Assembly (NCBI RefSeq): GCF_008831285.2
Contig: NC_045138.2
Span: 6,107,205-6,171,204 of the forward strand
DNA: 64,000 nucleotides
DNA from: Nymphaea colorata
Lineage: Eukaryota > Streptophyta > Magnoliopsida > Nymphaeales > Nymphaeaceae
Direction of reading: 5' to 3'
Shown here: positions 34,685-46,543 of the stretch, piece after piece
Layout: each line of letters starts with the position of its first letter
Position numbering within the stretch: the stretch's first letter is position 1
Translations under genes and position numbers: made by a program
Notes under the pieces: generated by a model
What the model saw: only the letters and a program-made list of their open reading frames with translations
Database searches by the model: none
Told to the model about the DNA's origin: nothing

Positions 34685-37600
34685 ATGTATGTATCAAGTG
34701 AGCTTAAACGAGTTGAGTTCGATCTGGTCTCAAAAATCTGGACTCAAGCTCGAGTCGAGCTGAGCAATGTGTGACTTTTGTTGTACATACATAATTGTTG
34801 TATCATAAACCATTACTAATGGTCAAGCAATAATTATTGTTCATTGACAGACTTTTAATTTTTAGTCCACTAACAAACATTATACAGTATGTAGACATAC
34901 CCACGTAACACCCCCCACCACCCCACCAGACAAAATCACGCAAGAGTTGACATTGAGTGTCATTTTCAGGTTGAATTTGTATCCATTATTTTACTTCAAC
35001 ATGATTACGATTTGCTATTTTTTTCATAATAGTTCCGCTTATTGGCTATGTTTCAAATTGGTTTATCATTCTTTTTTCTGTTTTTTGAATTCATGCCTCA
35101 CTTTTACTTGACTAGGGCAGGTCCATACCCTAGATTCGCTATGGTGACAAAGTCAAATATAACAAAGTGAGGATGATATAAAAAGAAAGGGAGGGATGTG
35201 TTATAAGAGAACTAGAAAAAAAATTATATGAGTGTTTCGTTTCAAACAAACTACACAGGTGTTTTCTTTATATTAAAAATCTTACAAAAAAAAATCATAT
35301 TCTTCCGATCCATATATAAGATTTTAATGCAAAACTTCAACTAATTCCCACACCTTTCAACTGAAAAAAATCTCAAATTTACTTATAGAAAAAGGATAAC
35401 TTTTACATCCTTTGTTAGGCTTTTGAGGAACAAAATAACACAATATACCTCACTAGTTTCTTGAAAAATTGTTATAAATACTAAAATGTTAGGTTTTTCA
35501 ACGGAAATACACATTATACACTGAAGGAGGAAATAATGAATCTGGAAAATAAGAAAAGAAAATGTTGAATTCAGAGAATGGCTAATAAAATGAGGACTAT
35601 TACGGAAAAAACTTTTTTTTCTTTAAAGCAAGTATAAACTCCTAAAATATTTCTTTTTTACTGGGTGAGCAATACGAGTATTTCATTCTACCACCCTACC
35701 ATCCAACAAGAAGGTTGAAACCCCCGCTCTTTTCTTCGTCCCGTCAAGGTATAGGATCTGCTTTTAGTACCACAAGATAGATAAAATATTTCTCTCTTCC
35801 CTTTAGGTTGTGGACACTTAACTGAAAAGAATGATGCTTCATAATAAAGAGTTAACGGTGATTATGAACCCAACAGGGAAGACTAACTCCACCATGCATG
35901 CCAACCCTTTTTGGTTTAAACCAAAACAGAAGGGTCTTAAAGCTAGCGACAATATTATTGAGCTCAGCCATTATTAACAAGTGCCCATTATTGAACTAGC
36001 TCAAAAAATTCAGTCCATTCAGCAAGAGAATTAGCCCAATTCAATAGTTGTTTGAGTTAATATTAACGACATAATTTACAAAACTGGGCTATTCAATGAA
36101 GAGAAAGATATACTGAATTCTTTCAGATTGTCTAATATATATATGTGTATATATGGGAGACAATATGAAAGAATTCAACATATTGTCTTTCCTATATATA
36201 TATACACCTATGTCTAGTCACATCAATGATAAGTCAAGATCGGACTAATTCGATACACACTGATATCTGCATTAATTCGACCAGGGAACAACTTATGTTA
36301 CATCATCATGATTATTATATATAATCTGATAATTATCATGTCTTGTCCCGTGGTGGCCGGGATGGTGGAATGGGTCATGACTGCCAAGCATGTAGTCATG
36401 GTTCGAATTTGAGGGGCATTACTGCTTCTACAAACTGTGACATGCATGCAAGACCTCGAGCTATAAGGTATTAACCTTCGAGTTTTGTTACTGGGTTATG
36501 AACCTCGAGTTAATAAGGTATTAACGATACGGAGTTTTATTTGTTTCTCATAGTTGCCAAAGTCGGTTAGTTGACTCGCCAGTAGCCCCACTTGACTCGG
36601 ATTGTCCGTATACTGGGTCATGACCCAAGACTCGAGAGTCGCTCACAAATTGTTCACTTGACTCGGGTTGTCCATTTACTGAGTCATGAACCAAGACTCG
36701 AGAATTGCTCCACTATAGCCAGACTTTTATTTCTTTCTTGTAGTTGGCAAACTCGGTGAGTTAACCGAGGTTGCCCCACTTGACTCGGGGTGTTTATGTA
36801 CTGGGTCATGAACCAAGAGTCAATAATTGCACCACTTGACTCGGGCTGTCTATATACTGGGTCGTGAACCAAGACCCGGGAATCACTTCACTTGGCTCGG
36901 GTTGTCCACAAACCAAGGCCCAGCTTATCCATAGCACCGAGATTTAAAAGAATCAGATCTGGATCATCAACTTGGCTCGGGATTGCTTGAGTCAGGCATA
37001 AGTGGGTTCGAGCCCGCTTGGGCCCGGCTAAGATTATCTTTAAACTTGCTTGAGAAAAAACATATCTACTTTTATATATATTATATTGCACCATGCATTG
37101 ATTTTCTCTTGAAATACAGGCACAACCTCTTTCTTCATTCAGCACTGGTTCTTTCAAGGAAGGTGCCGCAATCTGTACATGGAATCCAAGTATGTTTTTA
37201 TAATTCATTGTGTGGCCTTAATTTGTTGTACTTGTGTGATCTTATTTTTCAGATTCCTCCAATGTCTCTGGCTCTCTCCAAATAAAAAAAAAAAATCATC
37301 TTGTCTTTTCATTTTAATGCAAATTAGTCCAAGACTTTAATAATGTTTTTATTGTTATTATTAATGATAGCTAATATTATTGTTATTGATGTTGTTCAAA
37401 ACCGTTTCTTCCTTTTGTGTTTTATCAAATTAATATTCATATGCATGTCAACTGATTGGATATATCCTTAACCATATTTGCTCTTTCGAATATTGACATG
37501 TTTGGATTCAAGCATGAATAAAGAAAAGTCATATCCAAATCTGAATCCAAAATCTGATTTTACAATCTGAATCCAATCTGAATCTGATTTTTATGTTCAT

Positions 37601-40600
37601 ATCCAAATCCGAATTTTGAACCAAATTTTGTGAATATTCAAAATGCAATAGCATTGGATATAGAATATTTGTCTAAAAATAAATCCGATCTAAATCTGTA
37701 TCTAAATCCAATCGGATATTTATATATATCTGAATATGATCGGATGTCATTTCTTAAATCTGAATCCAATCCAAGTTCTTAATCAGATATATATTTTTTT
37801 TTTCATATCTGATTTTTTCTACGTTTGATAACTTTTGAGGACCTTATAGTTGTTAAACGTAGACAATTTCAAGGGAAAGATTGGTTTGTCAAATTGTAAA
37901 AGGAGAGAAGGTACATGCTTATAAGTTGAGAATCATTATAAAACTAGAATGATACATTTGACTTATTATGCAGATATTAACCATCTAGCGGTACGCAAAG
38001 TTCCCATACATTCTAGGCGCCGATAGGATTGACCGTGATTAAGAGGGTGTTTGCATGTCACACCAATCAACGATTTAACCCTCAAAACAGCCCAAGTCAT
38101 TGGATTTGTTGTCCTCCGGTGGAAAATGGGGTATTAGGAAGCAGGGATCAATACACGCCTTTAGACTCCCGATAAGGTCAGATATATATAATGCACCAAT
38201 TAAGGGGGAAAGGTGGGTGTTTGGGCCTCTGCACCCCTCCTATATGAGGGGCATTTTGGTCTTTAATTTGTTCAAAGCCTTTTCTTTATTTCCTGCCCCA
38301 AACATGTACTCCAGAGTTCAGGGGCCAAACATGTAACCTTCTCTCTCTTAATGAAGCTGAGTATAAGACCAAGTCGTCAAGTACCTTATCATCTAATTAC
38401 AACAAGTAATCTAATTACAACAAATAATTTGTTGATGAAAGGTTTATTTAGGGAGGATAAGGGGTTGGGTGGGGGCTTCAGCCTTTTTTTGGACCGTGGA
38501 AAACACTACCCACCAGAAAAGGTATACTTGGGAAGGGCAAATTTGTGCATCTGCCAAAACATTAAATGTCCCTCAGCACTCATTGTCAGTTAGACTTTCT
38601 TATAACAGGAACAATTCCCACTAAAAGGATAAAAAATTAGTGCCATATATAGTGGCAAATGTTTATCATTAAAACCAATGGGAAACACTGCTCACCAAGA
38701 AAGGTATATTTGGGAAGGGCAAATTTGTGCATCTGCCAAAACATCAAATGTCCCTCAACACTCATTGTCAGTTAGACTTTCTCATAACCTGCATGTTTTA
38801 ACAGGAACAGTTCCCACTAAAAAGATAAAAAAATTAGTGCTATATATAGTGGCAAATGTTTATCATTAAAACCAATGTTCATAATCTATATCTATTTCAA
38901 GTTGTGATTTGACTTAAGTCATATGGGTATGGAGATTTTAGAAAAGTTGGGACCGGATACGGTACAAAATATATGTAAATGTATACATTATATATAATAA
39001 TAACCTACAATAATTCTCACAATTAAAGAAAAATGAGGGGAAAATACAGAATCTTGGTAGGAGGGAAGTAAAAAAGAAAAGAAATCAAAGAAAGAAAAAA
39101 TTAAGTCCCAAAATATAATTTTAAAATTTTAAAATACAGTTTTACCCATGTACTAGTGTCCTAGTACCCCGCATACGGATACAAGTATATGAGAAGATCA
39201 CACGTACCCATGTGACTTAAGATTTGACATGTTGCACTATCTGCTTGAACTTGTTTTGGAGTACAAATACCAAAAAGTTTGAGGCAGCTAACACCTTACA
39301 TGCACATTGTGTTTGCCTATAAAGCAGGAATTTCCAAAATTTCACAAATTGATGACTAACTATTCATTGAACAGAAAAGTGTGTGTCGCTTGTGTATTAT
39401 TGAAATAACACTTGATTGCATCAGGCAACAATCGGAGTACGTGATTTCACTTTGTTATTTTTCAATGGATTATACAGCTTCTACGTTTCCCATACATTAT
39501 GTCAAAACATGCATGGATGGGATTTCTCTTTCTTATGGGCAGTGTTCTATGCATATCTTTTTCACCAATCGAGTTCGAGCTGAACTAGGATGGGTCGGAC
39601 TCAGATCAAGTTACATGAGTATGCTTGGCTCCAGCCTCATCGAAACTGAGTTGAGATCAAGTCTTACAGCTCAAAATTAACAAATCTCCAACTTGGCCTT
39701 GCTAATCTCAAGGCAAACTTCATGGACATGTCGTCGGCAAACTATTCAAAGGAAGTTTTTGTGGGTAAAAGAGATGTGCCTTTTCGCCCATGCCAGCTTG
39801 AGGTTTTAGAAAAAGGTCATAGACTTTCAACAGAAGAATAGAGAAAAATGCCTCATGAATGCTTGAAGAATCTGAAATGTTATTGTCCTACTAATGAAGA
39901 GACCTAAATAAACTCCAAAAGGAACTAGGAAGCCTGAAAAATCGCAAAAAACACAAGCTTTTAGAAATTGAGAACCTTAAAAAACCACAGGAAATGCAAA
40001 TTAGTTGCCATCTCAGGAAAAAGCAAAAAAGAAAAACATATAGGAGAGAAAAACTGGGACAGCAGTGTGTGAAGGCGATACACCAATGTCCTGCATGCAT
40101 GTAGCATATTAATAAACCAACATGGTAACTTGTGAATTATATCAATGTCATATCAAGAAAAGGTATATATACACATAAGTATGGTTCACAATAGTAGCAT
40201 TAACTACTTCATCTTTTGCTTCTATTACAACATTATCTGTGGGAGACTAATGTATCTTCATCTTCTTCTGTAGAGTGCATGCAAATACTTTTTCTTGGAA
40301 AGTGGGTTTGCCCTCTTTATAGCCTTCCTGATTAATCTGTCACTAGTAGCAGTATCTGGTAGCATATGCTCATCTGAGAACCTTTCAAAAGAAAATTCAG
40401 AACACTGCAGTGATCTTACCCTCAACAATGCACATTTTCTGCTAAAGGTATAGTTCATTTTGCCAAGAAGGCTAAGTTCTTCCAATAGTAAAAGAGTGAA
40501 AACAGACTAGCTAATCTTTTATTTTCTTTTCCTGTTTGGTAGAATGTTCTAGGTAAATCAAGCTCTACAATATATGCTATTTCCTTGCTTGCTTCTGGTC

Positions 40601-42211
40601 AGAGTTCCACAATAACTGGCACATATGCAGGCCAATACATTATGCAGGTATAGCAAAAAAGAGTTGACAAGAACATGACATAAAGCTGCTAACATGAATA
40701 GGATTTGAGCTTATTGTAACTCATAAAATTTCCCTGCAGGGTTTCCTAGATATGAAAATGAAGAAGTGGTTACGGAATTTTGTCACTCGATGCATCGCAA
40801 TCACTCCAAGCTTGGTGGTCTCCATTATTGGTGGACCTGCGGGTGCAGGAAAACTGATCATCGTCGCTTCGGTAACACATAAATTCTATAGCCTTTAACT
40901 AATAATCTGCATATTAATTTGAGTAATGGTACTCCCCTTTACTTCCTCCTCAATATGTTGTTATACTTACCATGGTTTCATATATTAGCTGTTTCAACTG
41001 TAAACTAAATAGTGAAGCCCACAATGGTGATAAAAGAAATCAACCACGTCCTTGGTACTACTGTAATTACATAAAATAACTTAATCATACAGAAGTAAAA
41101 ATATCAATCCTAACATGAAGTAAGCTAGTTGATTTTCCAAAGATTGCAAATGAAATCCTTTTTGAAAAAAAAAAGTGAGGCAATTAAGCTGTGCGAGAAG
41201 CTTTAAACGCTTTCAGGATGAATGTTTAGAATCCTTAAATATACCCTTAGGATGCCTCGTATGTGCAAAAGCATCACCTCATGAAAGGCTGCAACCCAAT
41301 GTATTAGACAACAGCCCTTAAAATTTGCCGATATGTCATGTGTTACATCCATCGTCATCGAAAAATTGCTTTTTCATCTTTATTATTTTAGTTCTTATAG
41401 TTGAATGTGCAGATGATCCTATCGTTTGAGCTCCCATTTTCTCTTATACCACTTCTCAAGTTTAGCAGCAGTGAGACAAAGATGGGCCCCCACAAAAATT
41501 CCATCTTTGTAAGTACTAGTCAGAAAATTCTTATTCAAGCATGCTATAACAACCATTCATATTGGCTTTTAGGAGTTGTTTGGCATAATTAGGAATAAGG
41601 TGTGAAGGTTTCATGAATCAGCCCCAAAATTGGGGTAGATTCATGAAACGGTTGAACAAGTTTCCCATGAATCTACTCCAAATTTGAGGTGGATTCATGG
41701 AACACTCACATGTTTTTCCTAATGCCAACAGCCCCTTATATGTCACTAACACTACGAATGACAACCAAATGAAGAAATAGAAAAAAAATGTAGAAATGGA
41801 AGTTGAGATTCAAGTATTTATATTTAAGAGTAGTCAATTAGGTTAGTAACTTCTCTCATTTATTTTATGTTGCAGATTGTCATTGTCTCATGGATCCTAG
41901 GCCTTCTTATAATTGGAATAAATGTATATTACCTTAGCACCGGCTTTGTTAATTGGTTGCTTCACAATAACTTGCCCAAGGTTGGGAGTATCTTCATCGG
42001 CATCATAGTGTTCCCTCTCATGGCAATGTATGTTGCAGCAGTGGTATACTTGACTATACGAAAGGACAGGGTAGTTACGTATGTAGATAGATCAAAAGTT
42101 GATCAGTTTGGGAACCATGCCCAATCAGATAAAGAGTTGCAAGCTAGTGAAGCTATGGATGATGAGGTTCCTTATAGAGAAGACCTTGCTGATATCCCAT
42201 TCCCAGAGTAG
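32097..42211 (+). CDS. NRAMP: NRAMP-family divalent metal transporter, gene 2 (13 exons, 553 aa)
   Basis: Coding exons: 32,097-32,249; 32,473-32,551; 32,698-32,738; 32,859-32,937; 33,010-33,114; 33,208-33,317; 33,848-34,029; 37,120-37,189; 40,274-40,447; 40,543-40,647; 40,740-40,871; 41,413-41,508; 41,876-42,211. Each exon has the same length as in gene 1, all introns are GT..AG, and the product is 553 residues ending in FPE. It is a proton-coupled uptake carrier for Mn2+, Fe2+ and similar ions, group I plant type by resemblance. DPGN is at 74-77, A246..M249-PHN in TM6 and [13 protein letters not shown] at 350-362. It keeps family-typical residues that gene 1 changed: Glu91, Ser301 and Gly397-Gly-Pro. 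Protein differences from gene 1 cluster in the N-terminal tail (11 of 51 residues), exon 9 (11 of 58) and exon 13 (17 of 111), while exons 6 and 10 encode identical peptides. The ATG was chosen because it starts the conserved MAADQ coding stretch in both genes. AATAAT words near 42,460 may be poly(A) signals. It lies 7.5 kb after gene 1 on the same strand. Confidence 0.96.
32577..32639. repeat. (TA)n microsatellite in intron 2 of gene 2
   Basis: About 31 TA units in a 146-bp intron. Gene 1 intron 2 is 100 bp and has only 'gatatatatacatt' here, so the expansion accounts for nearly all of the size difference. Confidence 0.92.
34088..34128. repeat. (TA)n microsatellite in gene 2 intron 7
   Basis: Pure TA tract of about 20 units following a TC-rich run just after the exon 7 donor. 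Confidence 0.9.
34143..34420. repeat. 139-bp tandem duplication, private to gene 2
   Basis: The text from 'ggggtgttttggagattt' to 'gctaaacattaaaattctg' occurs at 34,143 and 34,282 and is almost identical in the two copies. Gene 1 has a single, more diverged copy at about 18,035-18,190, so the duplication arose in gene 2 after the genes separated. Confidence 0.93.
34490..34760. repeat. Degenerate gagctcgag block in gene 2 intron 7
   Basis: Positional counterpart of 18,245-18,630, interrupted by a (TA)n tract at 34,640-34,681. Confidence 0.7.
36470..36930. repeat. Array of 'cttgactcgggttgtcc' units
   Basis: Four or five imperfect units of roughly 60-90 bp each contain 'cacttgactcgggttgtcc', 'tactgggtcatgaaccaaga' and 'ctcgagaattgctcc'. 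Spacing is irregular. Gene 1 has fewer units at the same place. Confidence 0.8.
37190..40273 (+). other. Intron 8 of NRAMP gene 2 (3,084 bp)
   Basis: No exon is recognised. Relative to gene 1 it has an extra block at about 37,450-37,840 made of 'gaatccgatccaaatctga'-like words, a known kind of dispersed plant repeat also seen at 5,280-5,760. It also has an extra 182-bp tandem duplication at 38,501-38,878. The rest aligns with gene 1 intron 8. Confidence 0.7.
38501..38878. repeat. 182-bp tandem duplication in gene 2 intron 8
   Basis: The stretch from 'aaacact..ccaccag' through 'ggcaaatgtttatcattaaa' occurs at 38,501 and 38,683 with few differences. Gene 1 shows only a remnant of the beginning ('tctacttggggagggcaaat' near 21,979). 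Confidence 0.9.
41577..41730. mobile_element. Foldback MITE-like element in intron 12 of gene 2
   Basis: It has the same hairpin element and position as 23,930-24,079 in gene 1. The ends are 'ttggcataattaggaataa' and 'tttttcctaatgccaa', and the inner arms are 'ccccaaaattggggtagatt' and 'gaatctactccaaatttgag'. Confidence 0.68.
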
Positions 42212-42719
42212 ATGAAACTTCTCACTCACTTACTATCTCTCTCTTACAAGCCCCTCACCCTATGTATGCTCTTGTACACAACCATGGTTGTACCACACTT
42301 TGCTTTTTGAACTTTTTGCTCTTTTTCTCTCTCCTTACTCTTTAGGATAATAATTTGTTTAAGCCAAAAGTGTTCAATAGTTAAAGTTGGGAAATTAGAA
42401 ATATGACAGGAGCTAAGTTTCTTTTGCCTTCATCTTTTCTAGCAGCTGTGGTTTGGGAATAATAATGCAATCCACCATGTATACGATGGCAAAAGGCCCA
42501 ATATTTTAAATAGGAACAGGAACGATTATGTATCAACATGAAAAGTTTCTCCTTTTTCTAAAAATCCTATACACACGAGAAAACAAGCAAAACCATATAT
42601 AGATATCTATAGTCACTCAACCATGATTTAAGATTATGCCATCTGGAAACATGAAACGAGGGTCCTTCATTTTTTGATGGAGGATTCTGATTTGATCACT
42701 ATTTTAAAGATATTTTTCG

Positions 42720-43030
42720 CTTTTTATTAATATTTATCTTTTGTGATCCTGGAAGAGGAGGAGAATTATCTTCTCTGCTGGCCGACGGCATCGGCCGGGA
42801 GGGGGAGAAGCCCTCTCCCCTTTCTCGAACTCTGACGGCACTGGTGCCGCCATCGGCTGGTGGGAGGAGTAGACACCCCTCCAACTTTCTCACATCAGAG
42901 GAAGGAGGAAAGTGGTTTTTCCTCCCTCCAGACACAGGGAGATTATTCTCTCCCCTCCTCCTTCCTTCTTTGTCTTCCCCACCTCCATTCCACAATCCCC
43001 AAAAACTAAAAATAAGAAAGTACATGTGAG
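42720..43030. other. GC-rich pyrimidine/purine-tract block
   Basis: A stretch with 'gccgacggcatcggccggg' and CT-rich runs, far richer in GC than its surroundings. Frames are open on both strands because of composition. It may be captured or transposon-internal sequence next to the TIR element at 43,104; no protein is recognised. Confidence 0.4.
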
Positions 43031-43103
43031 AGCCCTTCATCAAACTGACGATGAGCTTTCATTTGAGGTCTCCAGATGTCACAGCTCAATGACTATATAT
43101 AAC

Positions 43104-43696
43104 AAATGTTTGTCAAATGACAGTTGATTAGGGCTGTCTGATCTAAAAATCGAATGGCTCTCAATTTGTCCCCTTCTTTTGTTTCTTAATTTTTTTTCCA
43201 GTTCTTCTCTCTCCCCGACCCCTCCCTCCCTCCCTTCCTTTCATAGCTCCCCCATCCCACCATTCCAACGGAGCCGTCGGTCTCTCTTCCCTAGCCTCCC
43301 TTTTAATCCTAATCGATGGGTGGAAAACTCCACCCATCTTTGCCGCCACCGTCCGACGTCTCACCGGCGGGCACGCCATGACTCAACTCTTAAAAAAGGG
43401 GAGGAAACTAAGGAGTCGGGGAAGGGAAGATCGACCGCCAGCGCCGCTCCCTAATGCCAGCAAGGCCGTTGGGCCTCCACTAACCCAACCGAAGCCTGGT
43501 GGGACTGCCGACATCGGGGGATGTCACCCGAGGCTGTCGGTGGTGGTGGATGTACTTGGGAAGGGAGGAAAAGAGCTGGGGAAAGGACAAAAGTTGAGAG
43601 AGGAAGGAGCCGGGAGAGAGAACGTCTGAAAAAAAAAAGGGGGCAGCTTAACAAAATCGGACGGCTCTGATAAGCTGTCCATTTGGGCAAACATTT
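43104..43696. mobile_element. TIR-bounded element with GC-rich interior (MULE-like)
   Basis: The left arm begins 'aaatgtttgtcaaatgacag' and continues to 'gggctgtctgat'. The inverse of the right arm begins 'aaatgtttgcccaaatggac' and continues to 'gagccgtccgat'. This gives about 40 bp of imperfect terminal inverted repeat around roughly 590 bp. The interior is CT-rich on the left and GC-rich with 'gccgtcggt' and 'tgtcggtggtggtgg' text, resembling a gene leader or captured exon as in Pack-MULEs. A 9-11 bp target duplication was not evident. Unit 1 lacks it. Confidence 0.55.
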
Positions 43697-44368
43697 TTAC
43701 AGTCATGGTTCACTTCCTCTATAATATATATATTTGTTGATTAATACTTCACAAATTGCAAAGATCAACAACTAAAGAAAACATTACTGAAAAAACATAC
43801 TGGGTAAACCATGTGTTTGGCTATGTGAAAACATGTTAGACAAGTTTGAAACAATCCAAAATGTTGATATATTTGAATGGAAACATTAAAAACACTATAC
43901 AATGAAATATATATATATAGTGAGTGAATGATGACTCTCTCTATGAGAATCACACAACAATATAACCAGAATCATTCATCTACTTTAGAGGATGATTCAA
44001 AGGAAAACAATAAGAAAAAGGTGTGTGTTAATACTAGATGACAAAATACCCACCACCTTTTTGTCATTATTTCTATTAACCATTGAATGAAATGGTCATA
44101 GTTAAATGGCTGGGTAACTCAGAAAGACCAAATTCACAATTCAATTTAACTATATGTGTGTGTGCATTGAACAAATATAAAAACTATATAAATTAATTGT
44201 GAGTCACTTGATTGCATATGATAAGTGCATGAAGTGCCATTCTTGGATTTTTTTTTTTTTATGAGGAAAACAACTAATTAAATAGACTTTCACAAGAAAG
44301 CCTTGCATGTGGTACTTTAGTCACCATTAACCAAATTCATTAAATGGCTTATATTTGCATATTTAGTG

Positions 44369-44370
<2 letters not shown>

Positions 44371-44438
<68 letters not shown>
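44371..44438. repeat. (TA)n microsatellite
   Basis: Pure TA tract of about 34 units in the 3' flank of gene 2, homologous in place to 25,879-25,922. Confidence 0.92.
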
Positions 44439-44442
<4 letters not shown>

Positions 44443-46058
44443 TTGTGCCATTTGTAAATTTAAAATTGGTGTTTCACTATCTAAATTTTAATAGAATCAG
44501 TAACCTTTGCATCGACAAATTGTACATTCCAATTGATGGACTGAGAGTTCAAGGATCTTTGTTACACTCATGTGAAATATTCTTGAATAAATGACTCAAA
44601 CTCTCAAAGTCCTTTTTTAGGTCTCGTCTTAATGAGTGAGTGCTTTCATCACCAAAGTTTCTTATCCTTGCAAGCATTTTGGGTAAAACATGGTAAAGTT
44701 CTTTAGAAGGCGTTTGATTACCTTCGATATGAGATCTCACATCATTTCTAATAGAGGTTCAGTTTGAATTTATGTTTATGGCACATAGTAGATTTGAAAT
44801 CTTTATTATTACCTGAATTTATGGAGGCACCTAACCAAATCCCTAAGATTTTATGAGTCTATATATCATCAATTTCATGCAAATCTTGATCATTGAATAA
44901 ACAAATAAATATATAATCATAAGGCACTAAAATTTCATACTTTTTGTGCTGACTACACACCAATAATGAACGTATTCCAACAATAAAATGTCATATTTTA
45001 TCTCAAAATTTTTTTATCAAATGTCATAGATCTTCAAGTTAATTGTGCAACCACAATTTATTCTTAATATTGCAAAAAAATTAATACTAAGTGAGTGCTT
45101 GTGATAATAAGTGATACTAAATTAGTAGAATACATGAATGCAATGATCTTATATGATTAGAAGAGAATAAAGCATTTCTACTGTAACATTCATCTAAAAG
45201 CATTCCTACTATATAACATTCATCTGAAAGCATTCCTAACATAACAGACATTTAAGATTTTTATTTTTATGATTATCACATATAAGAGGGAAAAGTTTTT
45301 GAAAATAGATTGGAGTTGTAGACCATCAAGCATGAATCTAATATTGAGTCATTACTTGATTTTTTGTCTTAGTGAAGTCGATAGATAAAAGGATCATAAG
45401 AAGAAGATGTTAAAAAGAATGAAAAAGATGAAATACTCTCATGAAAAGAAAGAGAGAGAGGAATACTTTAAACTAGCTTAGAAACAGAACCAAGATGACA
45501 GGATCCGTATTCAGTCTGTTGTGTCCTGGATAAATGTTCATCATGCAACAAGCATCTCATCCCCATGTAAATTTTCAAATTTCAACTCAGTTGAACCAGA
45601 ATTTAGTACCAACATTTAGAACCATGTCAAACCTGTCCTCACCTGAATCTGAAATAAGTAGATTGGACATGGTATAGCCTGAGTTGAATTACCAGTCTAA
45701 GCCGTTCATATTCCCAAGATTCAGTCAGTCTGGACTTGGATTTTACTCCACTTATATTAGGTAAGGACCCAGGTCCATTGAGACCTAACAATTGAGGCAT
45801 CCTCACTCAGTTAAACGCCATGTAGATCAAAATTAGCTTTCACATTTACATCAAATAAATATGTACTTAAATGTATCAAGATTTCTTCGTTTGCTACTCT
45901 ATTTATTTTCCGTCTGTGATAATGGACTTCCTATTAACTGATAAACAAGGGATTGTAAAAATCCAAACTTGGATGTTGTAATTAAACTAGCAAATGTAAA
46001 ATCCAAACCTGGATGTTGTGATTAAACTAGCAGATGTAACGATATAAGCACCTTGAAG

Positions 46059-46260
46059 TCCTGTGGTCAAAGATGAACCCGGGCCGGAAGTGAATATAAA
46101 TGGGGCATTTCTCCTCCACTGCATTTTGTGCCATAGACCTTTCATACCAAAAATCATATCAGGTGGGGCGACAGAAGGGGAGTACCTTGAAAGAGCCATA
46201 GATTCCCCACTGAACACTAGTGGAGGACTACATGTAAGCTGGCCTCACAAACCAATGTAA
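46059..46260 (+). CDS. Unrecognised exon-like open frame, copy 1
   Basis: This is the final part of an open frame that starts P-V-V-K-D-E-P and ends K-P-M-stop (TAA at 46,258-46,260). An AG at 46,057-46,058, after an in-frame stop, could be the splice acceptor; no upstream exon was identified. It contains a CILCH stretch and EYLERAIDSPL. Compared with copy 2 at 59,300 there are indels of 12, 3 and 24 nt, all multiples of three, and this plus-strand frame is the one that stays open in both, which supports coding. VKDEP resembles a sumoylation consensus and C-x-x-C could bind metal, but no family is recognised. It may be the last exon of a gene or of a gene fragment carried by the repeat. Confidence 0.4.
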
Positions 46261-46507
46261 TTCACAGCCCCCAAAATGGACAGAGTTCACCTAAAAGCTA
46301 TTTTGGGAACTAGCTACTAGACAAGTGAACAAACAAACTATGACCACCAAAACAAGAAAAATAGACACCTCAAGAATACATAAATCATTAACAGCTCAAG
46401 AAGACAGATCATTAACTGTTGCCTCTGAAGGACAACAAGATTCTCAGCAGGATGACAGTACAAAACACAATAGTGAAGGTAAAACAGTTCAATTAAGCCC
46501 AAAACAA

Positions 46508-46543
46508 TGACCCCCCCCCCCCCCCCAAAAAAAAAAAAAAAAT
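46508..46543. repeat. C-run followed by A-run
   Basis: About 18 C followed by about 16 A. The homologous place in copy 2 (59,796-59,806) is a short, interrupted C run, so this is a recent homopolymer expansion or an assembly-prone site. Confidence 0.85.

Larger units (their letters stand above)
34030..37119 (+). other. Intron 7 of NRAMP gene 2 (3,090 bp), repeat-filled
   Basis: No exon lies inside. It contains (TA)n tracts at 34,088-34,128 and 34,640-34,681, a 139-bp tandem duplication (34,143-34,420), a gagctcgag block (34,490-34,760) and a 'gactcgggttgtcc' array (36,470-36,930). It is alignable with gene 1 intron 7 almost throughout. Total length is nearly equal although the insertions and microsatellites differ. 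Confidence 0.8.
42212..45478. other. 3' flank of gene 2 and end of the NRAMP array
   Basis: No gene. Sequence at 42,212-42,600 matches the 3' region of gene 1 (24,563-24,920). The stretch 42,700-43,700 is an insertion absent after gene 1, with two GC- and pyrimidine-rich blocks. Sequence at 43,740-45,070 again matches 25,240-26,640, and 45,095-45,450 matches 11,070-11,400 of unit 0. NRAMP-unit homology ends near 45,470. Confidence 0.65.

Noticed and set aside
36684-37208. Minus-strand frames in gene 2 intron 7
   Set aside because: They are translations of the repeated gactcgggttgtcc units; the units vary in length and break frame in gene 1.
42699-43706. Multiple open frames in the GC-rich blocks after gene 2
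   Set aside because: Frames are open on both strands, rich in Pro, Ser, Arg and Gly from pyrimidine/purine tracts, and lie inside or beside a TIR-bounded element; no protein family matches.
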